A DNA stretch of 64,000 nucleotides from positions 62,001 through 126,000 of the forward strand of contig NZ_BNBM01000015.1 in NCBI RefSeq assembly GCF_014655715.1, given 5' to 3'. The notes under the pieces are model-generated. The model ran no database searches, was not told the origin of the DNA, and saw nothing but the letters and a program-made list of their open reading frames with translations. Made by a program: the position numbers and the translations under genes. Position 1 is the stretch's first letter. Each line of letters begins with the position of its first letter. The stretch comes from Streptomyces lanatus (GTDB lineage: Bacteria > Actinomycetota > Actinomycetes > Streptomycetales > Streptomycetaceae). Below are positions 23,942 to 32,081 of this stretch, one piece after another.

Positions 23942-24598
23942 ATGCGCATTGTCATCGCTGGTGGTCATGGTCAGATCGCACTGCGGCTGGAGAAGCTGCT
24001 CGCCGCACGCGGGAACGAGGTCGTGGGAATCATCCGCAAGGCCGAACAGGGCGACGACCTGCGGGAGGCCGGTGCCGAACCCCTCCTGCTGGACCTGGAG
24101 TCGGCCTCGGTCGAGGAGGTCGCGACCGGTCTGCGCGGCGCGGACGCGGCGGTCTTCGCGGCCGGCGCGGGCCCGGGCAGCGGCTCGGCCCGCAAGGACA
24201 CGGTGGACAAGGACGCGGCCGTACTCTTCGCGGACGCGGCGGTCCGGGCGGGCGTACGGCGCTTCGTGATCGTGTCGTCGATGGGTGCGAGCCCTCGGCA
24301 CGAGGGCGACGACATCTTCGACGTCTATCTGCGCGCCAAGGGCGCGGCCGACGAGTACGTCCGCGGCCTGGACGCCCTGGACTGGACGGTCCTGCGCCCC
24401 GGCATGCTCACCAACGACGCCGGCACCGGCCAGGTCCGCCTGGAGGCCCACACCGGCCGCGGCCCGATCCCCCGCGACGATGTGGCCGCCGTACTGGCGG
24501 AGTTGCTCGACACCCCCGCGACGACCGGCCTGACCCTGGAACTGATCAGCGGCTCGGCTCCGGTGTCGGTGGCAGTGAAGTCGGTAGCGGGAAACTGA
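23942..24598 (+). CDS. NAD(P)-binding Rossmann-fold protein (NmrA/YwnB-like)
   Basis: 218-residue atypical short-chain dehydrogenase. The N-terminal 'MRIVIAGGHGQIA' is the GxxGxxG dinucleotide-binding loop, followed by 'FVIVSSMGAS' and 'WTVLRPGMLT', characteristic of the NAD(P)H-binding SDR_a5 group (YwnB, BVR-B-like). These proteins reduce or sense NAD(P)-linked substrates, and the substrate here is unknown. No Tyr-x-x-x-Lys catalytic pair in the usual spacing is evident, though 'DVYLRAKGAAD' offers a Tyr-x-x-x-Lys. ATG 23942 is chosen so that the protein starts at the nucleotide-binding strand. Confidence 0.85.
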   Translation: MRIVIAGGHGQIALRLEKLLAARGNEVVGIIRKAEQGDDLREAGAEPLLLDLESASVEEVATGLRGADAAVFAAGAGPGSGSARKDTVDKDAAVLFADAAVRAGVRRFVIVSSMGASPRHEGDDIFDVYLRAKGAADEYVRGLDALDWTVLRPGMLTNDAGTGQVRLEAHTGRGPIPRDDVAAVLAELLDTPATTGLTLELISGSAPVSVAVKSVAGN

Positions 24599-24620
24599 GG
24601 ACGAGCGCGAGGGTCTGGGC

Positions 24621-24833
24621 TCAGAACAACGGAAGCTGACCGGGGAACTCGGGCACCACGTACCCGTCCAACGCGGGCTGCGCGGCCCCGAGTTCCGCCA
24701 TACGCCGTGATCCCGGACACGACACGAGCTCCCCACTCCCCCGCGCGCCCGCCGGATCGTGCCGCGCGAACCGACCGGCGACGACGGCGATCTCCCGCCG
24801 ACACTCGGGGCAACTTCTACGACGCGTGCTCAT
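24621..24833 (-). CDS. Small zinc-ribbon-like hypothetical protein
   Basis: 70-residue protein of unknown function. It has a 'CPECRREI' pair near the N-terminus and a later 'LVSCPGSRR', so three cysteines and a histidine could hold a metal. The C-terminal tail 'YVVPEFPGQLPLF' is hydrophobic and ordered-looking. The amino acid pattern and strong third-position GC support real coding. It is convergent with the NAD(P)-binding protein gene. Confidence 0.6.
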   Translation of the reverse strand: MSTRRRSCPECRREIAVVAGRFARHDPAGARGSGELVSCPGSRRMAELGAAQPALDGYVVPEFPGQLPLF

Positions 24834-24910
24834 GGGGCCAGTGTGCCCCGAGCACCGCTCCGCACGGCGCCGTGATCTTCGACGATCAGGCCGAAATCAT
24901 TACCCCTCAT

Positions 24911-25372
24911 TCAGCCCACCGGCTCCGGATTTGCCGCCCAATGCGCCACGAGAGAAGGCCACCATTCCGGATTCTCATTCACGACCTGGACCAGCGCCGG
25001 TGACGTACCGCGCACCACTAGGGCAAAGTTCTTCCATCCGTCGTACCCCCGCATCTGGGGATTGAGAGAGCCGATCATGAGGCCGTAAGTAACCACGTCG
25101 GCAAGTATGCGAGCCAACGCGAGAACGCGGACACGCTGGGCCTCATCTGCGGGGATGCCCGCACCTCCATAGAAGTGAGCGTGGAGCCACGGTTCCGCGA
25201 TAATGAATCCTTCGAAATGCTGGATGCGCTCTAAACCGTTGTAGATATGAGTCGCGCCAGCGATACCGTTGTTTATGGCGGTTTGCCGAGCGAGTTCCCG
25301 CGCCTGCCATGTCGACATGAGCAGCGACGCCACCACACCAAATGATGCGATCAGCCCGAAAAAGTCGTTCAC
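24911..25372 (-). CDS. Hypothetical membrane-anchored protein in a lower-GC patch
   Basis: 153-residue protein I do not recognise. An N-terminal hydrophobic helix ('FFGLIASFGVVASLLM') is followed by a soluble helical region ('INNGIAGATHIYNGLERI', 'ARILADVVTYGLMIGSL') and a Trp/Pro-rich end. The GTG start at 25372 follows GGGGGGCGAC. Its codon third positions use more A and T than those of neighbours, and the surrounding 24.9-25.5 kb is visibly less GC-rich, which suggests horizontal acquisition. It sits beside the tRNA remnant at 25639-25683, a typical place for leftovers of integrated elements. A distant tie to the DUF6082-type proteins is possible but unproven. Confidence 0.6.
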   Translation of the reverse strand: MNDFFGLIASFGVVASLLMSTWQARELARQTAINNGIAGATHIYNGLERIQHFEGFIIAEPWLHAHFYGGAGIPADEAQRVRVLALARILADVVTYGLMIGSLNPQMRGYDGWKNFALVVRGTSPALVQVVNENPEWWPSLVAHWAANPEPVG

Positions 25373-25585
25373 GTCGCCCCCCGCCGGATAAAAAGTACCG
25401 GTGCCCTACCCCACGCGACTGATCCACTAACAGCCCGCACCACTGACCCATGACGCCCACGCCCAGGCCGTGGCGACCCCTCTGCGGGGCAGGGCTCAAG
25501 TCGCCGGTTCAACGCAGCACTTCGGGAACGGAACGAGCCGGAGTGATCAAGCTCTCCCCTGGGGCATCTGGGGGCGCGCACTGAA

Positions 25586-25630
25586 AAGACCCCCTCTGAC
25601 CAGGTAAGTAACCTGATCAGAGGGGGTCTT
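25586..25630 (-). terminator. Strong terminator of the tRNA locus
   Basis: 20-bp stem (AAGACCCCCTCTGACCAGGT with its complement, one mismatch) and a five-base loop. On the minus strand the stem is followed by TTTT when its final TCTT and next bases are read together, so it is oriented to stop transcripts from the tRNA remnant at 25639-25683. Confidence 0.85.
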
Positions 25631-25638
25631 CCTCAGCG

Positions 25639-25683
25639 TGGCGGCGCCAGGATTCGAACCTGGGAAGGCTGAGCCACACCGCC
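25639..25683 (-). pseudogene. Truncated tRNA, probably tRNA-Tyr, lacking D and anticodon arms
   Basis: 45 nt reading GGCGGTG, then a short GGCTCAGCCTTC segment, a perfect T arm (CCAGGTTCGAATCCTGG) and the 3' acceptor CGCCGCC plus discriminator A. The two acceptor strands pair (one G-U), but the D arm and anticodon arm are absent. GGCTCAGCCTTC resembles a class II variable arm, and the 5' and 3' ends match streptomycete tRNA-Tyr as I remember it. In S. coelicolor the tRNA-Tyr gene next to the yajQ homologue is the SLP1 integration site, so this may be a deletion or att scar. No complete tRNA-Tyr is present in the window. Confidence 0.65.
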
Positions 25684-25908
25684 GGGGTTTGCTGCCGTTC
25701 GAACCGCCTTTCGGCGGTGCTCCCTGGCAACGACGTAAACAATACCCGATGCCGAGGGGTGCTTCGCCACCCGATTGATCGCCTCCCGGGGGACGCCGGG
25801 TGGCTAGGCTTGTCCGGATGCGGTCCGGGGCCTGCCCCGGCTCGGCGGACACCCCCACGCCCGCTGATACGCACCTCACACGCACCCCGATACAAGGAGC
25901 CACAGGAC

Positions 25909-26397
25909 ATGGCCGACTCCAGTTTCGACATCGTCTCGAAGGTCGAGCGGCAGGAGGTCGACAACGCCCTCAACCAGGCCGCCAAGGAGATCTCGCAGCG
26001 CTACGACTTCAAGGGCGTGGGTGCCTCGATCTCGTGGTCCGGGGAGAAGATCCTGCTGGAGGCGAACTCCGAGGACCGGGTCAAGGCTGTCCTCGACGTC
26101 TTCCAGTCCAAGCTGATCAAGCGCGGGATCTCCCTGAAGGCCCTGGACGCGGGCGAGCCCCAGCTCTCGGGCAAGGAGTACAAGATCTTCGCGTCGATCG
26201 AGGAGGGCATCTCCCAGGAGAACGCGAAGAAGGTCGCGAAGATCATTCGCGACGAGGGCCCGAAGGGCGTGAAGGCCCAGGTCCAAGGCGACGAGCTGCG
26301 CGTCAGCTCCAAGAGCCGGGACGACCTCCAGGCCATCATCGCCCTGCTGAAGGGCAAGGACTTCGACTTCGCCCTGCAGTTCGTGAACTACCGGTGA
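25909..26397 (+). CDS. yajQ: YajQ-family nucleotide-binding protein (UPF0234)
   Basis: 162-residue protein matching YajQ end to end: 'MADSSFDIVSKVERQEVDNA' at the start, 'RYDFKGVGASISWSG', 'KLIKRGISLKALD' and 'QGDELRVSSKSRDDLQAII'. YajQ proteins fold as two ferredoxin-like domains and bind nucleotides; in some bacteria they are cyclic-di-GMP effectors. Function in streptomycetes is not established. ATG 25909 follows AAGGAG by ten bases. A hairpin terminator follows at 26426-26466. Confidence 0.95.
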   Translation: MADSSFDIVSKVERQEVDNALNQAAKEISQRYDFKGVGASISWSGEKILLEANSEDRVKAVLDVFQSKLIKRGISLKALDAGEPQLSGKEYKIFASIEEGISQENAKKVAKIIRDEGPKGVKAQVQGDELRVSSKSRDDLQAIIALLKGKDFDFALQFVNYR

Positions 26398-26425
26398 GCA
26401 ACCGATCCGCCTGAGCCGGATCTAC

Positions 26426-26466
26426 GAGAAAGGGTGGGCGCTCCGCTGTGAGTGCCCACCCTTCTC
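26426..26466. terminator. Terminator between yajQ and the GlsB-type gene
   Basis: GAGAAAGGGTGGGCGCTC pairs with GAGTGCCCACCCTTCTC across a short loop (about 15 bp, minor mismatches). It lies between convergent genes and can serve both. Confidence 0.8.
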
Positions 26467-26510
26467 GCCTGCTGGCCGCGGTCCGGAGGTGTCGCCCTGT
26501 GCTGCCCCGC

Positions 26511-26777
26511 TCAGCTGCGGGAATGGCCGAACAACAGGCGGTAGGCGATCAGCAGCACCAGAGAGCCACCGATCGCCGACGCCCAGGTCGCGCCGTCGTA
26601 GAAGTCCTTGGTGATCGGGTGGTCCAGCCAGCGGGCCGAGATCCAGCCGCCGATGAACGCGCCCGCCACACCGATGAGTGTCGTGCCGATGAAGCCGCCC
26701 GGGTCGCGGCCCGGCAGCAGGAACTTGGCGATGGCCCCGGCCAACAGCCCCAGAATGATCCAGCTGATGATCGTCAT
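26511..26777 (-). CDS. GlsB/YeaQ/YmgE-family small membrane protein
   Basis: 88-residue protein with three hydrophobic helices: 'IISWIILGLLAGAIAKFLLP', then 'GGFIGTTLIGVAGAFIGGWI' and 'ASAIGGSLVLLIAYRLLF'. The glycine-rich 'GRDPGGFIGTTLIGVAGA' segment is the family signature (formerly 'transglycosylase-associated'). Members are stress-induced envelope proteins in Gram-positive bacteria; the exact role is unknown. ATG 26777 is chosen because the family begins immediately before the first helix. Confidence 0.88.
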   Translation of the reverse strand: MTIISWIILGLLAGAIAKFLLPGRDPGGFIGTTLIGVAGAFIGGWISARWLDHPITKDFYDGATWASAIGGSLVLLIAYRLLFGHSRS

Positions 26778-26913
26778 GCCCTGAACCTGCCCCTCCGCGC
26801 TGTGCCTGCACTGTTCCGGCACTGTGATTTCGGGCGCGCTTGTTCGTGCTCTGTTGTGGGACAGGACGTCACGGCGGCACCCCTCGGTTGCAGCGATCAG
26901 TAGGGTTCCGGCC

Positions 26914-28173
26914 ATGACACCGTCCAGCTCCGCCTCCCCCGAACTACGGCGCACCCTCGGGGTGGGGGACGCCGTGATGATCGGGCTCGGCTCGATGGTC
27001 GGAGCCGGGATCTTCGCCGCGCTCGGACCGGCGGCACGCGCGGCCGGCTCCGGGCTGCTGCTCGGACTGGCCGTCGCAGCCGTGGTCGCCTACTGCAACG
27101 CCACGTCCTCGGCACGCCTGGCCGCCCTGTATCCGGCCTCGGGCGGCACCTACGTCTACGGGCGTGAACGGCTCGGACCGTTCTGGGGCTATCTCGCGGG
27201 CTGGTCGTTCGTGGTCGGTAAGACGGCCTCCTGTGCGGCGATGGCGCTCACCGTGGGCGCGTATGTCTGGCCCGGGCAGGCGCATGCGGTGGCGGTCGCG
27301 GCCGTGGTGGCGCTGACCGCGGTGAACTACGGCGGCGTCCAGAAGTCCGCCTGGCTGACCCGGGTGATCGTGGCAGTGGTCCTCGCTGTCCTCGCCTGTG
27401 TGGTGGTCGTGTGCCTGGGGTCCGGGGAGTCCGATGCGGGCCGCCTGGACATCGGGGCCTCCGGGGGTGTGGGCGGCGTGCTTCAGGCGGCCGGGCTGCT
27501 GTTCTTCGCGTTCGCCGGGTACGCGCGGATCGCCACCCTCGGTGAGGAGGTACGGGACCCCGCGCGAACCATCCCCCGGGCCATTCCCTTGGCCCTGGGC
27601 ATCGCGCTGGTTGTGTACGCGTGTGTCGCGGTGGCTGTCCTCTCTGTCCTGGGGTCGGAGGCGCTCGGGCAGGCGGGCGCACCGCTGGCCGATGCGGTAC
27701 GGGCGGCCGGGGTGCCGGGTCTGGTGCCGGTGGTGCGCGTGGGTGCCGCCGTCGCCGCGCTCGGCTCGCTGCTCGCCCTGATCCTGGGCGTCTCACGGAC
27801 GACGCTGGCCATGGCCCGGGATCGGCATCTGCCCGGCGCCCTGGCGGCCGTGCATCCGCGTTTCCAGGTGCCCCATCGGGCCGAACTCGCCGTGGGCGCG
27901 GTGGTCGCCGTCCTGGCCGCCACGGTGGATGTCCGGGGCGCGATCGGGTTCTCCTCCTCCGGTGTGCTGGCGTACTACGCCGTGGCCAACGCATCGGCCT
28001 GGACCCTTGATTCAGCAGCGGCTTCGCGCGTCGTACCGGCGGTGGGGCTTCTCGGGTGTGTGGTCCTGGCGTTCTCGCTTCCTGCGGTCTCGGTTGTCGT
28101 GGGTGTGGGTGTGCTGGTGGTGGGTGTGGTCGCGTATGGCGTGCGGGGGTGGATGGGGGCGCGGGGGCGGTAG
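26914..28173 (+). CDS. APC-superfamily amino acid permease
   Basis: 419-residue transporter with about twelve hydrophobic segments. 'LGVGDAVMIGLGSMVGAGIF' is the first-helix signature of the amino acid-polyamine-organocation family, followed by 'YPASGGTYVYGRERLGPFWGYLAGW' (in parts) and the 'GYARIATLGEEVRDPARTIPRAI' motif of helix 6 and its loop. It takes up an amino acid or related compound by proton symport; substrate unknown. ATG 26914 is chosen at the start of the conserved alignment. The stretch after the gene (28174-28424) is strongly G/T-rich on this strand and holds no gene. Confidence 0.88.
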   Translation: MTPSSSASPELRRTLGVGDAVMIGLGSMVGAGIFAALGPAARAAGSGLLLGLAVAAVVAYCNATSSARLAALYPASGGTYVYGRERLGPFWGYLAGWSFVVGKTASCAAMALTVGAYVWPGQAHAVAVAAVVALTAVNYGGVQKSAWLTRVIVAVVLAVLACVVVVCLGSGESDAGRLDIGASGGVGGVLQAAGLLFFAFAGYARIATLGEEVRDPARTIPRAIPLALGIALVVYACVAVAVLSVLGSEALGQAGAPLADAVRAAGVPGLVPVVRVGAAVAALGSLLALILGVSRTTLAMARDRHLPGALAAVHPRFQVPHRAELAVGAVVAVLAATVDVRGAIGFSSSGVLAYYAVANASAWTLDSAAASRVVPAVGLLGCVVLAFSLPAVSVVVGVGVLVVGVVAYGVRGWMGARGR

Positions 28174-28424
28174 GGCGCCGGGGGCAGGCGGTAGAGCACC
28201 TGGGGGCAGAAAGTCGGGCGCGGGCCGGTGTCGCGGGGGTGGCGGTGTGTTGTGTCGTGGCGGGACGACGGCGGTGGGGGGCGGCAAGCGGCGGCGCTGG
28301 GCCGCGGTTGTGGTGTGTCGCGCGGTGGTGGGGGCCCGTGGCAGGTCGGGCCGCCGGGGTGCCGAACTCTCGGTCCGGTCAGGGCAGGGCCGGCCCGCTC
28401 ACCGATCTCCGGATCGCGCCCTTC

Positions 28425-28991
28425 TCAGGACGCGTGTGCCGTCGCAGTGCGTATGCCGAAGTCGGCCCAAGGGGCCAGTTCCAGCTCCTCGTTCGTCTCC
28501 TCGTACCAACCTGTGCCGTCGACCCAGGCACGCAGCCAGTCCGTGAGGCTCGGGGCGTCCACGTACCAGGCGTTGTCCACGTCGTCGGCGTTCGGTTCGA
28601 AGAGCAGGACGGTGGCCTCAGGGCTGTGGCAGTCCACGCATGCGTACATGGCGCAGCCCCAGTGGGATATCGGCAGGACGCCCTCGGGCCAGGGCCAGTC
28701 GGGGTCCTTGCGGGCGCTCTCGCGGTTGGCGAGGTATTGCGTGACGGCGGCGGGCTCGCCGGCCGGCGGGCTGTCGAGCAGGGGCAAAAGGCCGTACTCC
28801 GGACCGAATCCGCCGTCCCCTATACGCAGATAGAGGTCGGCGAGGAGCGGGGGCAGGCGGAAGCCGAGGGCGGTCTCGGCGCGGGCCACGGCGGCCACGT
28901 CCAAGGGCTCGGGGAGTGAAGTCCAGCCCCACGGCCGGGTGTTGCGGGCCTTGTCCGCGACCCTCGTCAGCAACTGCTCGTTCTCGGTCAT
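28425..28991 (-). CDS. SMI1/KNR4-family protein
   Basis: 188-residue SUKH-type protein: 'AVARAETALGFRLPPLLADLYLRIGDGGFGP' (here in two parts) is the family signature, followed by an acidic domain with several Trp residues. In bacteria SUKH proteins are often immunity proteins for toxins, but isolated copies like this one, without a toxin gene beside it, are common in streptomycetes and have no known role. ATG 28991 has no strong ribosome site. Confidence 0.82.
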   Translation of the reverse strand: MTENEQLLTRVADKARNTRPWGWTSLPEPLDVAAVARAETALGFRLPPLLADLYLRIGDGGFGPEYGLLPLLDSPPAGEPAAVTQYLANRESARKDPDWPWPEGVLPISHWGCAMYACVDCHSPEATVLLFEPNADDVDNAWYVDAPSLTDWLRAWVDGTGWYEETNEELELAPWADFGIRTATAHAS

Positions 28992-29087
28992 GCATTCATG
29001 ATGCAAGCCGCCACTGACAATCGGTCCGGCCTGTGGACAACCGGCCGGTTGTGGAAAACCTGCGGCTGTCCACACCGTCCCGCTCGG

Positions 29088-29483
29088 TCACCAGCCCGAC
29101 GCGAACGGCTTGTCCGTCGACACGATCTCGCGGCCCAGCGGGAACAGTGACACCGGGATCAGCTTGAAGTTGGCGATGCCGAACGGGATCCCGATGATCG
29201 TGATGCACAGGGCGAGGCCGGTGACGATGTGACCGAGGGCGAGCCACCAGCCCGCCAGGATCAGCCACAGCACATTGCCGACGCAGGAGGGGGCTCCCGC
29301 GTCACGACGCTCGACCGTCGTGTACCCGAAGGGCCACAGGGCGTAGACGCCGATGCGGAAGGCCGCTATGCCGAACGGGATGCCGATGATGGTGATGCAC
29401 AGCAACAGGCCCGCGAGCAGGTAGCCGAGGAACAGCCAGAAGCCGCTCAGGACGAGCCAGATGACGTTGAGGATGGTCTTCAT
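29088..29483 (-). CDS. YccF-family inner-membrane protein
   Basis: 131-residue protein with two similar halves. Each has a hydrophobic segment ending in 'LCITIIGIPFGIA' (around residues 28-40 and 91-103), the mark of the YccF/DUF307 family and a sign of internal duplication. 'GYTTVERRDAG' joins them. Function unknown. The gene start overlaps the htpX stop by four bases (ATGA), so both are made from one message. Confidence 0.9.
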   Translation of the reverse strand: MKTILNVIWLVLSGFWLFLGYLLAGLLLCITIIGIPFGIAAFRIGVYALWPFGYTTVERRDAGAPSCVGNVLWLILAGWWLALGHIVTGLALCITIIGIPFGIANFKLIPVSLFPLGREIVSTDKPFASGW

Positions 29484-30343
29484 TGTGGGGGGCCTGCCAT
29501 CTTCTCGAGCCGGGCAATACGTTCCGCCATGGGCGGGTGTGTGGAGAACATCTTCGAGAACCCCTGCCCCGGACGGAAGGGGTTCGCGATCATCATGTGG
29601 CTTGCGGTCTCGATACGTGGCTCCGGGGGCAGCGGGAGCTGCTTGGTGCCGGCGTCCAGCTTGCGCAGGGCGCTGGCGAGGGCGCGCGGGTCGCCCGTGA
29701 GCTGGGCGCCGGAGGCATCGGCCTCGTACTCTCTGGAGCGGCTGATGGCCAGCTGGATGAGGGTGGCGGCGAGCGGGCCGAGAATCATGATCAGCAGCAT
29801 GCCCAGGAGGCCGGGCCCGTCATCGTCATCGGAGCGGCCGATCGGGATCAGCCACGCGAAGTTGACCAGGAACATGATCACTGAGGCGAGCGCCCCGGCG
29901 ACCGATGAGATCAGGATGTCGCGGTTGTAGACATGGCTCAACTCGTGGCCGATGACACCGCGCAGTTCCCGCTCGTCGAGGATGCGCAGGATTCCTTCGG
30001 TGCAGCACACGGCGGCGTTGCGCGGGTTGCGGCCCGTCGCGAACGCGTTCGGGGCCTCCGTCGGCGAGATGTACAGGCGCGGCATCGGCTGGCGAGCCTG
30101 GGTGGAGAGGTCGCGGACCATGCGGTAGAGCCCGGGGGCCTCGAACTCGCTGACCGGGCGGGCGCGCATCGCGCGTAGCGCCAGCTTGTCGCTGTTCCAG
30201 TACGCGTAGGCGTTCGTGCCCAGCGCGATGACCACCGCGATGACGAGCCCCATGCGGCCGAAGAAACTGCCGATGACGATGATGATTGCGGACAGTCCCC
30301 CGAGGAGGACTGCGGTCCTGAGCCCGTTGTGCCGGCGGTGCAC
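29480..30343 (-). CDS. htpX: Membrane zinc metalloprotease HtpX
   Basis: 287-residue M48 protease. The zinc site HELSH (His133, Glu134, His137) and the distal ligand in 'SREYEADASGAQL' are intact. Two N-terminal membrane segments (about residues 9-50) and two more at about 150-205 anchor it. HtpX degrades damaged membrane proteins. A GTG start at 30343. It shares an operon with the downstream yccF gene by a four-base overlap. It lies 214 bases past nuoN on the same strand, in the order known from S. coelicolor. Confidence 0.94.
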   Translation of the reverse strand: MHRRHNGLRTAVLLGGLSAIIIVIGSFFGRMGLVIAVVIALGTNAYAYWNSDKLALRAMRARPVSEFEAPGLYRMVRDLSTQARQPMPRLYISPTEAPNAFATGRNPRNAAVCCTEGILRILDERELRGVIGHELSHVYNRDILISSVAGALASVIMFLVNFAWLIPIGRSDDDDGPGLLGMLLIMILGPLAATLIQLAISRSREYEADASGAQLTGDPRALASALRKLDAGTKQLPLPPEPRIETASHMMIANPFRPGQGFSKMFSTHPPMAERIARLEKMAGPPQ

Positions 30344-30557
30344 GGTACGCCCTCCAAGTGGTGCGGCAGGGGAACCCTTTACTGGTCGATCTCCGATGCC
30401 ACTGGTGCCGTGATGTCACGTCCAGTGGACCCTTCTGTACTGGTCAACGCCAGGCGAGGGTCTCGGGTTCCCTTGCGCGTACGGCGGCGGGCGTGGGCCG
30501 TACGGGTGAATGCGCCCGCGTGCGTACGGAATGCTCCCCAGGGCTGCGCCCCGGGTT

Positions 30558-32081
30558 TCAGAAGAGCCCGGTGTCGGCGAACCGCAGGATCAGCTGGGGG
30601 GCGCCTGAGAGGGCGACGCCGACGACTCCGGTGAGGGCCATCGCGGCCGTGAGCGGCGCGGGGGCGAGATGCCTGACGGGCTCGCCCTCGGGGGCGCGGA
30701 ACAGCAGGGCCGTCCACTGGAGGTAGTAGAACAGCGCGATCACCACGTTGACGGCCATGATCACGGCGAGCCAGCCGAGCCCTGCGTCGACGGCGGCGGA
30801 GAAGACGGTGACCTTGGCGAAGAGGCCGATGATGCCCGGCGGGAGTCCGGCGAGGCAGAGCAGGAAGAAGGCCAGGACGAGGGCGGACAGCGGGTTGCGG
30901 GCGTACAGGCCGCGGTAGTCGCTGATGCGGTTGAGGGTCTTCGTACGGCCGACGAGTGCGGCCACCGCGAAGGCGCCGAGGTTCACGGCGGCGTACATGA
31001 GGGCGTAGGCGACGGTGGAGCCGATGGAGCGCTCGGCGTCGCCGGAGTACGCGGCGGCGGCGACCGGCACCAGCAGGTAGCCGGCCTGTCCGACGGAGGA
31101 CCAGGCGAGCAGGCGTACCGCGCTGTACGCGCGCGTGGCCTGCTGTCGCAGGGCGCCGACATTGCCGACGGTCATGGTGAGGGCGGCCAGCGCCGCCATG
31201 GCCGGGCCCCAGACATCGGCGTACGACGGCAGGGCGATGACCGTGACGAGGATGAGGCCGGTGAAGCCGACCGCCTTGCCGACGACCGACAAGTAGGCGG
31301 CGACCGGCAAGGGCGCGCCTACGTAGGTGTCCGGTACCCAGAAGTGGAAGGGCACGGCGGCCATCTTGAAGGCGAAGCCGATCAGTGTGAGGACGACTCC
31401 GGTCTGGACGAGGGTCTGGAGCTGTCCGTCGACGTCCTGAATCCGCTCGGCGATCTGCGTCAGGTAGAGGGTGCCTGTGGAGGCGTACACGAAGCTGATG
31501 CCCATGAGGCTGACCGCGGTCGCGGTGACCGAGGACAGGAAGAACTTCAGTGCCGCTTCGGAGGACTTGCGGTCGCCGTGGCGCAGGCCGACGAGGGCGA
31601 AAGCGGGCAGTGAGGCGACTTCCAGGGCGACGATGAGGGTCGCGAGGTCCCGGGAGGCGGGCAGCAGCGCGGCTCCGGCCGCGGACGAGAGCAGCAGGAA
31701 CCAGAACTCCCCTTCGGGAAGGCCCTTGTTGGCGTCCTTGAGCGCGGTGACCGACAGCAGGGCCGCCAGGAGGGCGCCGCCGAGGACCAGGAACTGGATG
31801 ACGAGGGTGAAGCGGTCGGCGGTGTAGCTGCACAGGCTGTCGTCGCCGGCCAGGCAGAAGGTGGAGCGATCGCCGTCCAGGAGGGGCAGCAGCAGAAGCG
31901 CGGAGGCGGCCAGGCCCGCCACGGAGGTCCAGCCGAGCACCGCCTTCTTGTGCTCCGCGATGAACAGGTCGGCGACGAGGACCACGAGGGCGACGGCCGC
32001 CGCGACGGTGGGCGGCGCGATGGCGACCCAGTCGACGGACTGGACGAGGTTCGCGGCCAGTGGCTGGGCCAGGGAGCTCAT
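30558..32081 (-). CDS. nuoN: NADH-quinone oxidoreductase-like subunit N (second set)
   Basis: 507-residue proton-pumping antiporter-like subunit with about fourteen helices. The conserved region 'FKMAAVPFHFWVPDTYVGAP' (pump lysine and His-Trp-x-Pro-D) and 'SLPAFALVGLRHGDRKSSEAA' match NuoN. The final gene of the nuo operon; its start overlaps the nuoM stop (ATGA). One of three homologous pump modules (L, M, N) that carry protons across the membrane in respiratory complex I and related enzymes. Confidence 0.95.
   Translation of the reverse strand: MSSLAQPLAANLVQSVDWVAIAPPTVAAAVALVVLVADLFIAEHKKAVLGWTSVAGLAASALLLLPLLDGDRSTFCLAGDDSLCSYTADRFTLVIQFLVLGGALLAALLSVTALKDANKGLPEGEFWFLLLSSAAGAALLPASRDLATLIVALEVASLPAFALVGLRHGDRKSSEAALKFFLSSVTATAVSLMGISFVYASTGTLYLTQIAERIQDVDGQLQTLVQTGVVLTLIGFAFKMAAVPFHFWVPDTYVGAPLPVAAYLSVVGKAVGFTGLILVTVIALPSYADVWGPAMAALAALTMTVGNVGALRQQATRAYSAVRLLAWSSVGQAGYLLVPVAAAAYSGDAERSIGSTVAYALMYAAVNLGAFAVAALVGRTKTLNRISDYRGLYARNPLSALVLAFFLLCLAGLPPGIIGLFAKVTVFSAAVDAGLGWLAVIMAVNVVIALFYYLQWTALLFRAPEGEPVRHLAPAPLTAAMALTGVVGVALSGAPQLILRFADTGLF

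Larger units (their letters stand above)
25373..25908. other. Gene-free region holding a terminator, a tRNA remnant and the yajQ leader
   Basis: 536 bases between the lower-GC hypothetical gene (-) and yajQ (+). Contents in order: a less GC-rich stretch (to about 25560) with no recognisable gene, a long terminator (25586-25630), a 45-nt tRNA remnant (25639-25683), a perfect ACCGCC-TTTC-GGCGGT hairpin (25703-25718), and the yajQ upstream region. Confidence 0.6.

Noticed and set aside
28174..28424. A small gene in the G/T-rich stretch after the permease gene
   Set aside because: Frames there are long only because stop codons are rare in such sequence; residues are Gly/Val/Arg-biased and no start has a ribosome site.
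28425..28991. SMI1/KNR4 protein as an immunity gene of a toxin system
   Set aside because: No toxin, Rhs or WXG-type gene lies beside it; solitary SUKH proteins are common.
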